Below are positions 8,662 to 16,102 of a stretch of DNA of 64,000 nt, piece after piece (position 1 is the first letter of the stretch; each line of letters starts with the position of its first letter). The notes below the pieces were generated by a model. It was given only the letters and a program-made list of their open reading frames with translations. It had not been told where the DNA came from and searched no databases. Origin of the DNA: Glutamicibacter protophormiae (GTDB lineage: Bacteria; Actinomycetota; Actinomycetes; Actinomycetales; Micrococcaceae); the NCBI RefSeq assembly GCF_014647495.1, contig NZ_BMPH01000007.1, positions 1 through 64,000 on the forward strand. The letters are read 5' to 3'. The translations under genes and the position numbers were made by a program.

Positions 8662-9706
8662 CTATTCGCCTGCCAGATCTCTTTCGACCTCCAACGCGGC
8701 CGCAATCGCTTCAGGAGACGGCAAAGTCGTTTTCTCCTCCTGAGGCAACGCATCATACGTGTAGGAAGAAACCGCTAGCGGCTGTGTCGAACCATCCAAG
8801 GCATACCGTACAGTCCGATCATTCTTGGACCCACAAACTAAGATCCCCACCGTGGGAGCCTGACGGGGAAGCCTCAACATGTCATTGACCGCAGCGACAT
8901 AGAAATTCAACTGCCCCAGATGCTCAGGTTTGAACTTCCCAGCCTTCAGCTCAACGACGACATAACGGTCCGATGGCACGTGATACAACAACAGATCAAC
9001 ATAAAAATCATCGCCATCGACATCGAGATGGTATTGCCTACCGACGAACGCGAAACCAGCACCAAATTCGGCTAAGGTCTGCGACAAACGAAGCGTCATG
9101 GCTTCTTCAATCGCATGCTCTTGTGCCTCTTCTGTGAGCCCCAAGAAATCAAAGATCAGGGGATCTTTGGCCAGCTCCTTCGCCAAGTCGCTGCCCTGGC
9201 TGGGTAAACGAGATTCTAGATTGTTGGGAGCCGCGCCTTCGCGTGTATGTAACCGAGTACGAATTTGGTGCTCAAGAACCGCCACGGACCAACCATGCTG
9301 AACAGCACGGTGCGCATACCACTGACGCAATTCACGGTCACTAATCTTATTCAGAAGCGCCACGTTGTGAGTCCAGCTCAATTGTCCAGTTACCGACTGG
9401 ACAATTGAATCCTCAACACCCCACGCTTCGGCAAACGCCCGCATGTTGTAGAGATTCGTTCTCGAGAACCCCTTCATATGAGGGAACTCAACTCGCAGAT
9501 CCCGCGCGATACTGTCGAATACCTTACTCCCCCAAGGCTGACCAGCCTGACGATCAAGAAATGATTCGCCCGATATTCCAATACAGTTCGACCATGGCCG
9601 TGTTGACCATCCGCTGCGCCCGATGCTGGGCCTCGTGGATCAGCTCTTTCAAGGTCAATAAAGCATCAGAATAGTCAGCAGGAAGATCGCGTTCGATTTG
9701 GGACAT
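8662..9706 (-). pseudogene. YhcG/DUF1016-type PDDEXK nuclease, frameshifted
   Basis: Two adjoining frames together give a normal-length (about 347 residue) YhcG-type protein. The N-terminal part starts at ATG 9706 (MSQIERDLPADYSDALL) and runs into the WNIGRII helix, then meets a stop just after Ser. Deleting one T (A on the plus strand, in the AAGAAA run near 9556-9561) restores SDRQAGQPWG and joins directly to the second frame. The C-terminal part (to 8662) contains the PDDEXK nuclease core with DDFYVDLLLYH and VVVELKAGKF. The family is linked to DNA processing and restriction-like functions. A single-base indel could also be an assembly error. Lower GC than the Moco genes supports recent gain. 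Confidence 0.8.
9371..9407. promoter_or_regulatory. GTCCAG-N7-CTGGAC inverted repeat inside the nuclease gene
   Basis: A perfect inverted repeat with 12-base arms spans 9379-9407. Its core is GTCCAG-N7-CTGGAC (9384-9402), and a further GTCCAG half-site lies at 9371. The same core with the same seven-base spacing recurs at 9747-9765 upstream of the gene. The recurrence suggests a protein-binding site rather than chance coding sequence. Confidence 0.5.
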
Positions 9707-9746
9707 ATATCAACCATAGATGCCGAAGATACAGCTCATCGGAAAA

Positions 9747-9765
9747 GTCCAGCCACCAACTGGAC
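9747..9765. promoter_or_regulatory. GTCCAG-N7-CTGGAC operator-like site upstream of the nuclease gene
   Basis: GTCCAG at 9747-9752 and CTGGAC at 9760-9765 form a perfect inverted repeat with a seven-base spacer. It starts 41 bases before the ATG at 9706, where an operator would sit. It matches the site inside the gene at 9384-9402. No binding protein is identified. Confidence 0.5.
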
Positions 9766-9767
9766 AT

Positions 9768-10010
9768 TTAATGAACCCATCCACGATCTAACACAATGCA
9801 TGCAACATAAGTTGGATGAAAAGGTGACGTTGTGCGCTCATCTTCGATATGGACCAACATCCTAGATGCGGAAGGCTCGACACCAAGAACCCTGGAGATG
9901 TGCGCAACATTCTTCCCTTCGACGCGCGTCTTTATCGCCGCTTCGGCCAGCTTCGCAATCATCACCGAGGTGCGTCCACCGACACGTCCCGGGGCTCGCG
10001 CGTAGACCAT
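9768..10010 (-). pseudogene. Remnant of a serine recombinase (resolvase/invertase) C-terminus
   Basis: The 80-residue frame contains ARAPGRVGGR followed by a helix-turn-helix of the form VEGKNVAHISRVLGVEPSAS. This is the linker and DNA-binding domain at the C-terminus of Tn3-type resolvases and invertases. The catalytic N-terminal domain with its active Ser is missing; upstream codons show no recombinase character beyond a few residues. It marks past mobile-element activity in the insert that splits the Moco cluster. Confidence 0.65.
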
Positions 10011-10408
10011 CTCTTTGGCGGGTGTTTTCTTGAATCCACAAGATGCGAAGCTGAGAAATAGATCTGAACTGAAAGTTCCAGCTCTACCAACCGATCATCC
10101 GTCTAGCGAGATGTCTTACAACTCATGAGTTGTAAGACGTCCCAGTCGGACTCATCCTTTCAAAGGAAAACTGTTAAATACGCTAGCCCGGCTCGTCACA
10201 CCTCCGGAGGACTGCCGGGCCTACTTTCGAAAGCTACTGCCTTCGACGCTTCAATTGTGCCAAGTGGGCTCGAGCTGTGTCCACATGTCGTGCCCACGCG
10301 TACGTCCTGCATATGTCGACCGTGCGCGGGCTATGCCCTTCTTGAATCGACCACCCGAACTAGGTGAAGTACATGATTTTTCGAAGAGCTGCTCAGCTAA
10401 CGGAGCGC
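10011..10408. other. Non-coding gap with decayed sequence
   Basis: No frame here looks like a protein; the open frames at 10125-10443 have no family features. The stretch holds the 26-base palindrome at 10113-10138 and is otherwise featureless. It is probably debris at the right edge of the accessory insert. Confidence 0.5.
10113..10138. repeat. Perfect 26-base palindrome
   Basis: Arms GTCTTACAACTCA and TGAGTTGTAAGAC abut without a spacer and are exactly complementary. This is far longer than expected by chance. It could be a dimeric repressor operator left behind by a lost gene, or a site for the vanished recombinase. It lacks a T-tract on either side, so a terminator is less likely. Confidence 0.6.
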
Positions 10409-10816
10409 CTACAGGCCGACCCACTCGGAAGTACCGGAGGTAAAGTGCTGGCGTTTCCAGATGGGAACCTCGGCCTTGATGCGTTCCACCAAGTTCTCGA
10501 TTGCTTCGAAGGCCTCCTTGCGGTGCGAAGCGGCGCTGGCCGCGATGAGCGCGGCGTCCCCGATGGACAGCGATCCGACCCGGTGCACCGCGGCAAGTCT
10601 CAGGCCGGTGCGTGTTTCTTCTTCGGCAATGATGTTCTCCAGAAACTTCTGCGCTTCAGGATGGTGAGAGTAGTCCAGGGAATTCACCGCTTGGCCGCCG
10701 TCATGGTTGCGGATAATTCCATGGAACATGACCACCGCGCCTGCGGTGTCGCTGAGCACAGCAGCCTGCACGGCAGCTTCATCGATAACGTCCTCGGTGA
10801 TCAGCGCGTAGCTCAA
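10409..10816 (-). CDS. moaE: Molybdopterin synthase catalytic subunit MoaE
   Basis: MoaE transfers sulfur from thiocarboxylated MoaD to cyclic pyranopterin to form molybdopterin. The 135-residue protein has AAVHRVGSLSIGD (residues 75-87) and the C-terminal VPIWKRQHF, with catalytic lysines K114 and K121. The start is TTG at 10816, overlapping the moeB stop (TTGA); no in-frame ATG fits, and AGAGGA precedes it. Coupled to moeB on the minus strand, while moaD is divergent at 12033. Confidence 0.93.
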   Translation of the reverse strand: MSYALITEDVIDEAAVQAAVLSDTAGAVVMFHGIIRNHDGGQAVNSLDYSHHPEAQKFLENIIAEEETRTGLRLAAVHRVGSLSIGDAALIAASAASHRKEAFEAIENLVERIKAEVPIWKRQHFTSGTSEWVGL

Positions 10817-11979
10817 TGCATTCCTCTTTTCGAAACAGTCAGTTCGGGCGCGAGCGCGGCCAACGCCGGCATTCCCCCGGGCACGTAGCGGGTGCTGATG
10901 CCCCGGCGCGCCAGCAGCTGGGCGGCACGGATGGCACGCGGCCCCTTGGCGCAGTATATGGTCAGCTCTTTGGGCAGTTGCGGCAAGTCTTGTCCCGCAT
11001 CCACAGCAGCTTCAAGCTGAGGCAGCGGCAGGAAGATCGAGCCGGGGATGCTCAGTTCGTCGCGCTCGTCCTGGTTGCGCACATCCAGGAGCACTGGAGG
11101 GTTCTGGGAGTGCAGGGCGGCTACCAGGTCTGCGGGAGACATCTGCGCCGGTTCCTGCAGCCCGCCAGCGCAGAACAGTTCGTAGTCGATCAGCCCGGTC
11201 ACGGGTGTCGCGGCAGGATCCCGCGAGTACTCCACTGTGCGGGTGCTCGCGCCCAGCGCGTCGTAGACCAGCACCCTGCCCACCAGCGGAGCGCCGATTC
11301 CGGTGATCAGCTTCAGCGCTTCGGTGGCCAGCAGCGAGCCGATGGTTCCGCAGAGTCCCGGCAGCACCCCTCCGGTGGCGCAGTCGGCCACGGTGCCTGG
11401 GGCCGGAGGAACGGGGAACAAGTCCCGGTAGCCCGGGCCGTGCTCATGCCAAGCGACGGACACCTGCCCGTGGTGCTGCAGGATGGAGCCCCAGACCAGC
11501 GGGATACCGGTCAGCTGGGCTGCGTCATTGCTCAGGTAGCGGGTCGGGAAGTTGTCGCTACCGTCGATCACCAGGTCGTAGCCGGAGAAGATCTCCAACG
11601 CGTTCTGCGAAGTCAGCCTCAGGTTGTGCTCGATGATCCGCACGCCCGGGTCCAGCGCCTGCGCGGCGGCGGCCAGCGAGGCGGTCTTGGGCAGTCCGAT
11701 GTTCGCGGTGGTGTGGGTGATCTGGCGATGCAGGTTGGACAGTTCCACGACGTCGTCATCCACGATGCCCACGGTGCCCACCCCGGCGCCGACCAAGTAC
11801 GGGATGCTGGCGCTGCCCAGTCCTCCGGCGCCGATCACCAGCACGCGGGCGGCGGCCAGTCGGTGCTGGGATTCTAGCCCGAATCCGGGCAGGGCAAGCT
11901 GGCGCTGGGCCCGGGCCAGCTGCTCGTCGTTCAGCGCAGGGGCCGGGTCGACCAGGGGCTCAAACGCACGATCACTCAT
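10813..11979 (-). CDS. moeB: MoeB-type adenylyltransferase with C-terminal rhodanese domain
   Basis: This ThiF/E1-like enzyme adenylates the C-terminus of MoaD. The nucleotide-binding GAGGLG is at residues 50-55, followed by the SNLHRQ motif at 81-86. The rhodanese domain (about 290-388) has an active Cys343 in CAKGPRA, suggesting it also supplies the sulfur, so one protein may both activate and sulfurate MoaD. The paired zinc cysteines of Escherichia coli MoeB are not present: the position before LFP is Asp, and only C200 and C210 remain in that area. Divergent from moaD, coupled to moaE. Confidence 0.9.
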   Translation of the reverse strand: MSDRAFEPLVDPAPALNDEQLARAQRQLALPGFGLESQHRLAAARVLVIGAGGLGSASIPYLVGAGVGTVGIVDDDVVELSNLHRQITHTTANIGLPKTASLAAAAQALDPGVRIIEHNLRLTSQNALEIFSGYDLVIDGSDNFPTRYLSNDAAQLTGIPLVWGSILQHHGQVSVAWHEHGPGYRDLFPVPPAPGTVADCATGGVLPGLCGTIGSLLATEALKLITGIGAPLVGRVLVYDALGASTRTVEYSRDPAATPVTGLIDYELFCAGGLQEPAQMSPADLVAALHSQNPPVLLDVRNQDERDELSIPGSIFLPLPQLEAAVDAGQDLPQLPKELTIYCAKGPRAIRAAQLLARRGISTRYVPGGMPALAALAPELTVSKRGMH

Positions 11980-12032
11980 AGTCGGATCCTACGCGCCCGG
12001 CCGCGCCGGATGATAGGCGATAGCATGAAGTC

Positions 12033-12284
12033 ATGTCGCAGATTACGATACGCTACTTCGCCGCCGCGGCGGCCGCGGCGGGCACCGAACAGGAGAGCTG
12101 GCCGCATGCCCAATCCCTGGCCCAGCTGCGCGCCGAACTCATCGCGGCCTACGGCGATCCCATGGCCCAGGTCCTGCGTGCCGGAAGCTTCCTGATCAAC
12201 GGGGTGGTGAGGCGCGACGACGGTGAGCTGGGCCCGGTTGGCGAGCTGACCGTGGACGTGTTGCCGCCCTTCGCCGGCGGATAA
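12033..12284 (+). CDS. moaD: Molybdopterin synthase sulfur carrier subunit MoaD
   Basis: This 83-residue ubiquitin-fold protein ends in PPFAGG. The terminal Gly-Gly is the site that MoeB adenylates and sulfurates. It starts the plus-strand block moaD-moeA2-moaC-mogA and is divergent from moeB, with 53 bases between starts, so the two halves of the sulfur-transfer system share a promoter region. Confidence 0.9.
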   Translation: MSQITIRYFAAAAAAAGTEQESWPHAQSLAQLRAELIAAYGDPMAQVLRAGSFLINGVVRRDDGELGPVGELTVDVLPPFAGG

Positions 12285-12287
12285 CCC

Positions 12288-13520
12288 ATGGCCTGCAACC
12301 TAGAGGAACACCGCGCGGAAATCGCCGCGTTGCTGGACCCGGTGATCGCGGCACTTGATCACGAAACGCTGCCGGTCGACGCCGCGGATCTGCCCGGGCG
12401 GGTGACCGCCGCCGGGGTGCACGCGCTCCTGCCCATCCCCGCCTTCACTAATTCGCAGATGGACGGTTATGCCGCCCGCAGCGCCGAGCTGTCCAGCGCG
12501 AGCGACGAGCACCCGATCGCCCTGCCGCTGGGTTTCACCGCCGCGGCCGGAGACCGGCAGATCGAGCTGCTGCCCGGCACCGTCTCCCCGGTGATGACCG
12601 GGGCAGTGATCCCCGCCGGGGCGGACACCGTCATCCCCGTGGAAGCCACCACGGAAGGTACCTTCGGGCAGCTGGTGCGCCCCGGCGAAGGTACTCCGAC
12701 GGGCACTGCAACTTTCACCACGCCGTCCGAGCCCGGACGTTTCATCCGCCCCGCCGGGCAGGACCTGCAGGCAGGCGCCCTGGTCGCCGACGCCGGGGCA
12801 CGGCTGACCCCCACGCTGATCGGCGCGCTGGCCGCCAGCGGCGTGCGCGGGGTACCGGTGCGCCGGAAGCTGCGGGTGCTGGTGTGCACCACCGGCAACG
12901 AGCTGATGGGCGGAACCTCGGAAGCCGGCAGGATCCCGGATTCGAATTCGCCCATGCTCGCCGCGGCGCTGCGCGGCTACGGCGCGCAGGTGGACACCCT
13001 GCGGCTGCCGGACGACGCGCAGGCGCTGGGCCTCGCGCTGGAGGCACAGGCCCGGCAGGTGGATCTCATCCTCACCGTGGGCGGCATCAGCGCCGGCGCC
13101 TACGAGGTGGTGCGCGAGGCACTGGCCCCGCGCGGCGGCAGCTTCCACCACGTGGCACTGCAGCCCGGCGGCCCGCAGGGTTTCGCGCAGCTGGACGGCA
13201 CCCCGGCGCTCTGCTTCCCGGGCAACCCGGTCAGCGCGCTGCTCTCGCTGGAACTGTTCCTGGCCCCGGCGCTCCGCCGGCAGGCCGCACTGCCCGAGCC
13301 GGTCGCCGAGCAGTTCGAGCTGGCCGGGGAAGTGCACTCCCCCGCGGGCAAGCACCAAGTCCGCCGGGCGCTGCTGGACGAAGGCACGGTGCAGGTGCTG
13401 GATCCGGGATCGCACCTGATCCACGACCTGGCCCGCGCTGACGCGCTGGTGCACATCCCGGTGGGCATCGAGCACCTTGCCGCCGGAACCATGATCGATG
13501 TTTGGAGAATGAATGTCTGA
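12288..13520 (+). CDS. moeA: Molybdopterin molybdotransferase MoeA (second copy)
   Basis: 410 residues with the same architecture as the copy at 1172-2419: [11 protein letters not shown] near the N-terminus, [16 protein letters not shown], the GGISAGAYE loop and [11 protein letters not shown]. The two copies are clearly diverged, so this is an old paralogue rather than a recent duplication. It begins three bases after moaD and overlaps moaC by eight bases, within an operon for cofactor assembly. Confidence 0.9.
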   Translation: MACNLEEHRAEIAALLDPVIAALDHETLPVDAADLPGRVTAAGVHALLPIPAFTNSQMDGYAARSAELSSASDEHPIALPLGFTAAAGDRQIELLPGTVSPVMTGAVIPAGADTVIPVEATTEGTFGQLVRPGEGTPTGTATFTTPSEPGRFIRPAGQDLQAGALVADAGARLTPTLIGALAASGVRGVPVRRKLRVLVCTTGNELMGGTSEAGRIPDSNSPMLAAALRGYGAQVDTLRLPDDAQALGLALEAQARQVDLILTVGGISAGAYEVVREALAPRGGSFHHVALQPGGPQGFAQLDGTPALCFPGNPVSALLSLELFLAPALRRQAALPEPVAEQFELAGEVHSPAGKHQVRRALLDEGTVQVLDPGSHLIHDLARADALVHIPVGIEHLAAGTMIDVWRMNV

Positions 13521-13995
13521 GAAACTCACCCACCTGCGCGAGGACGGCAGCGCCCACATGGTCGACGTCAGCGGCAAGGCCGTGACCAAGCGTGTGGCCA
13601 CCGCGCAGGCGCTGTTCACCACCCGCCCGGAGGTGGTGCAGATGCTGATGACCGGCAACCTGCCCAAGGGCGAGGCGCTGGGCACCGCGCGCATCGCCGG
13701 CATCATGGCCGCCAAGCGCACCTGGGAACTGATCCCGCTGTGCCATCCGCTGCCGATCTCCAAGGTGTCGGTGGACTTCGAGGCGCAGGAGTCCGCGGTG
13801 CTCGTCACCGCGCAGGTCACCACCAAGGGCGTGACCGGGGTGGAGATGGAGGCGCTGACCGCGGCCAGCGTCGCCGCGCTGACCCTCTATGACATGGTCA
13901 AGGCCGTGGACAAGCACGCCGAGGTCACCGAGGTGAAGGTGCTGGCCAAGTCCGGCGGCAAGAGCGGAGACTGGACCCGTGATGCAGGTGAATAG
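13513..13995 (+). CDS. moaC: Cyclic pyranopterin monophosphate synthase MoaC
   Basis: MoaC converts the MoaA product to cyclic pyranopterin monophosphate. At 160 residues it is full length. Visible motifs are LIPLCHPL (73-80), GVEMEALTA (109-117) and YDMVKAVDK (126-134) with the catalytic Lys130. It overlaps moeA2 upstream by eight bases and mogA downstream by 17. Confidence 0.95.
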   Translation: MSEKLTHLREDGSAHMVDVSGKAVTKRVATAQALFTTRPEVVQMLMTGNLPKGEALGTARIAGIMAAKRTWELIPLCHPLPISKVSVDFEAQESAVLVTAQVTTKGVTGVEMEALTAASVAALTLYDMVKAVDKHAEVTEVKVLAKSGGKSGDWTRDAGE

Positions 13996-14488
13996 GCGCG
14001 CCTCGGTCATCGTGGCCTCCACCAGCGCCGCGGCCGGACGGGCCCCGGACACCACCGGGCCGGTGCTCGCCGGCTGGCTGGCCGAGCGCGGCTTCACGGT
14101 GACCGGCCCGCTGCTGGTCGCCGACGGGCAACCCGTGCGCTTCGCGGTGGACGCGGAGATCGCCACCGGAACCTCGGTGGTGCTGACCACCGGGGGCACC
14201 GGGGTGTCCCCCGATGACCAGACCCCGGAAATGGTCTCGCCGCTGCTGGACGTACAGCTGCCGGGAATCATCGAGGCGGTCCGCCGCCGCGGCGAAAGCT
14301 CCACGCCCATGGCGGTGATCACCCGCGGGGTGGCAGGATTCGCCGGCAACACGCTGGTGGTGACGCTGCCGGGCTCCTCTGGCGGGGTGAAGGACGGGCT
14401 GGCCGTGCTGGAGCCGATCCTCGAGCACCTGCTCACGCAGCGCTCCGGCGCCCGGACCGCGGATGACGGGCACGATCCGCGCCACTAA
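13979..14488 (+). CDS. mogA: Molybdopterin adenylyltransferase, MogA/MoaB family
   Basis: This enzyme adenylates molybdopterin before MoeA inserts molybdenum. The 169-residue protein has [16 protein letters not shown] (the MPT-binding TGGTG loop) and [19 protein letters not shown] at 13979 has GGAGA at a good distance; ATG at 13982 is an alternative three bases on. Last gene of the operon, followed by a terminator at 14497. MoaB and MogA cannot be told apart by eye. Confidence 0.9.
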   Translation: MMQVNRRASVIVASTSAAAGRAPDTTGPVLAGWLAERGFTVTGPLLVADGQPVRFAVDAEIATGTSVVLTTGGTGVSPDDQTPEMVSPLLDVQLPGIIEAVRRRGESSTPMAVITRGVAGFAGNTLVVTLPGSSGGVKDGLAVLEPILEHLLTQRSGARTADDGHDPRH

Positions 14489-14496
14489 ATGACAGA

Positions 14497-14530
14497 CAGG
14501 TCCTGGGCTTCCGCCCGGGACCTGCTGCTT
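14497..14530 (+). terminator. Terminator after mogA
   Basis: CAGGTCCTGGGC (14497-14508) pairs with GCCCGGGACCTG (14513-14524) across a four-base loop, followed by a weak CTTTCT tail. It sits between mogA and the convergent phosphodiesterase gene and may work in both directions. Confidence 0.65.
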
Positions 14531-14541
14531 TCTGACCGCTC

Positions 14542-15747
14542 CTAGTTGGCGTAGGTGTCCATCAGCCGTTCCTTGGAGTTCCACAGCGCCAGCGAATCGC
14601 CGCCGTTGTTGAGCACCGCCACGCTGCCGCCCAGATAGACGGCTTGCGAGCTGTTGGTGCCCGGTCCCGGGTAGAGGCGCAGCTGCTGCCCCGGCTCCAA
14701 CTGGTAGCCGGCCGGAATGCGCATCACGTTGTTGGCCGCATCGCGCACCAGGTAGCCCTCCAGGGACAGCGTGCGGTGCCCGGTGTTCTCCAGCACCACG
14801 TGTTCCCCGGTCTGAGGCTGCAGGTCGTTGCCCGGCACGTCGTTCACCGATTCCGCGATCACCAATCCGTCATTGGAAGGGAAGGGCTTGCGCCCGGACA
14901 GGTGACGCGCCACCTGCTGCGGGAAGTCGCCGGTGATGCGCTCGACGCCCAGGTCCAGGGACTGCTCGGCGGCCTCGGCCGAGTTGACCGTGTAGACCCC
15001 GAGCTGAAGCCCGGCATCCTTCACGCGCTGCGCGCCGGCGGCGTCCAGCGTGCGGTAGCTGGTGCCGAAGGAGTCGGCGAACTGCGCGTAGTTTTCCAGG
15101 GTCGCTGCGTCCGGCACGCTGCCGGCCAGCTGCTGCAGCGGCACCCCGGGCGCCAGCTGGGCGAAAGTACGGTTCGAGGCCGCGTCGAAGCCAAGCACCT
15201 CGATACGATCCTTCTCCAGCAGCCGCGACCAACCCTCGCCCTCGGCGAGCGCATCGGCGACCAGCTGCTCCACCCCCGGGGACTTCGCCGGGGACTTGAT
15301 TTCGATGTAGACGCCGGTGGTGCCGGTCAGGACTCCGGGCACGCTGTCGAAGTGCGGGATCTTCTCGCCGGCGAACGCCGCGGAGAAATAGGAACCGGCG
15401 TCGAGCTGCTGCAGCTCCTCCCAGGTGAATGAGGTGATCGGATCGTTTTCCCGGCCAGGGAACACGTCCTTGGCGTTGGTGGTCCGGCTGGGGGTGTCGT
15501 CGTGGAAGATGAACGGCACGCCGTCCTTGCTCAACTGGACATCGATCTCGATGTAGTCGGCGCCCGACTGGCTGCCGGCCTTGATGGCGGACAGGGTGTT
15601 TTCGGGAGCAACGCCGGCCGCCCCTCGGTGGCCGATGAGGGTAGTTTCGTCCGCCGTATTCCCCACCGGGGCCGCCGCTGCCGGAACCGCGATGCCGGCG
15701 GTCAGGCTAAGGGCCAGGGCGCCGAGTGCGAGGGGTCGCAAGGTCAT
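14542..15747 (-). CDS. Secreted glycerophosphodiester phosphodiesterase with C-terminal lamin-tail domain
   Basis: A Sec signal peptide (residues 1-26) marks export. The GDPD catalytic domain follows with IGHRGAAGVAPENT (H40, R41, E49), YIEIDVQ (E67, D69) and HDD (H82). It hydrolyses glycerophosphodiesters to glycerol 3-phosphate and an alcohol. Residues about 290-401 form an Ig-like lamin-tail domain (EHVVLENTG, LVRDAANNVMRIPAG, LNNGGDSLAL), known from many secreted bacterial hydrolases and probably an adhesion or stability module. ATG 15747 was chosen because GGGAGGA precedes it and the signal starts there; the frame remains open to 15816. Confidence 0.88.
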   Translation of the reverse strand: MTLRPLALGALALSLTAGIAVPAAAAPVGNTADETTLIGHRGAAGVAPENTLSAIKAGSQSGADYIEIDVQLSKDGVPFIFHDDTPSRTTNAKDVFPGRENDPITSFTWEELQQLDAGSYFSAAFAGEKIPHFDSVPGVLTGTTGVYIEIKSPAKSPGVEQLVADALAEGEGWSRLLEKDRIEVLGFDAASNRTFAQLAPGVPLQQLAGSVPDAATLENYAQFADSFGTSYRTLDAAGAQRVKDAGLQLGVYTVNSAEAAEQSLDLGVERITGDFPQQVARHLSGRKPFPSNDGLVIAESVNDVPGNDLQPQTGEHVVLENTGHRTLSLEGYLVRDAANNVMRIPAGYQLEPGQQLRLYPGPGTNSSQAVYLGGSVAVLNNGGDSLALWNSKERLMDTYAN

Positions 15748-16102
15748 GGGTTTATTCCTCCCGTACGTTTCATTGATGCCGCCCACTGTGCCTGACGCCG
15801 GCAACGAAGCAGTCACGGAGGAATTAACTGCAGGTGAGAATCGGGGAAATTTTTATACCGGATAACACGAACCAGCACCGGCGCGCTTTCGGGCGGGCTC
15901 GGCCCGGATCCTCGCAGTACCGGCCCGCCCACCGTCAGTTTTTTGAATCATTCAAAAGCAACCCCGCCCACACCCTATGGTGCGGCGCGTCACCTCAGGG
16001 TGTAACTTGACTCACTTCTTCGAAGTTGGCAGGATGTAGCAGACCAACCAGTTGGTTGGTTGAATATCTGTCTTGACGCACTTTCCGGGAGGACCTTTCC
16101 GC
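15748..16102. other. Divergent intergenic region with several palindromes
   Basis: This 355-base gap carries the promoters of the phosphodiesterase (minus) and of the permease operon (plus). It holds a GC-rich hairpin with arms at 15891-15898 and 15923-15930. A palindrome TTTTGAA-TCA-TTCAAAA lies at 15941-15957, and a TetR-type operator at 16043-16060. No protein-like frame was seen. Confidence 0.55.
16043..16060. promoter_or_regulatory. TetR-type operator upstream of the permease operon
   Basis: ACCAACCA and TGGTTGGT, separated by GT, form a perfect 18-base inverted repeat ending 42 bases before the permease start. The shape is typical of TetR-family operators. The TetR gene at 18938, last in the same gene row, is the obvious candidate regulator. 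Confidence 0.65.

Noticed and set aside
10125-10443. Small plus-strand open frames before moaE
   Set aside because: They have no family features or ribosome sites and start inside the palindrome.
15891-15930. GGGCGGGC/GCCCGCCC hairpin as a terminator
   Set aside because: No gene transcribes toward it from either side, and the loop of 24 bases is long; it may be chance in GC-rich DNA.
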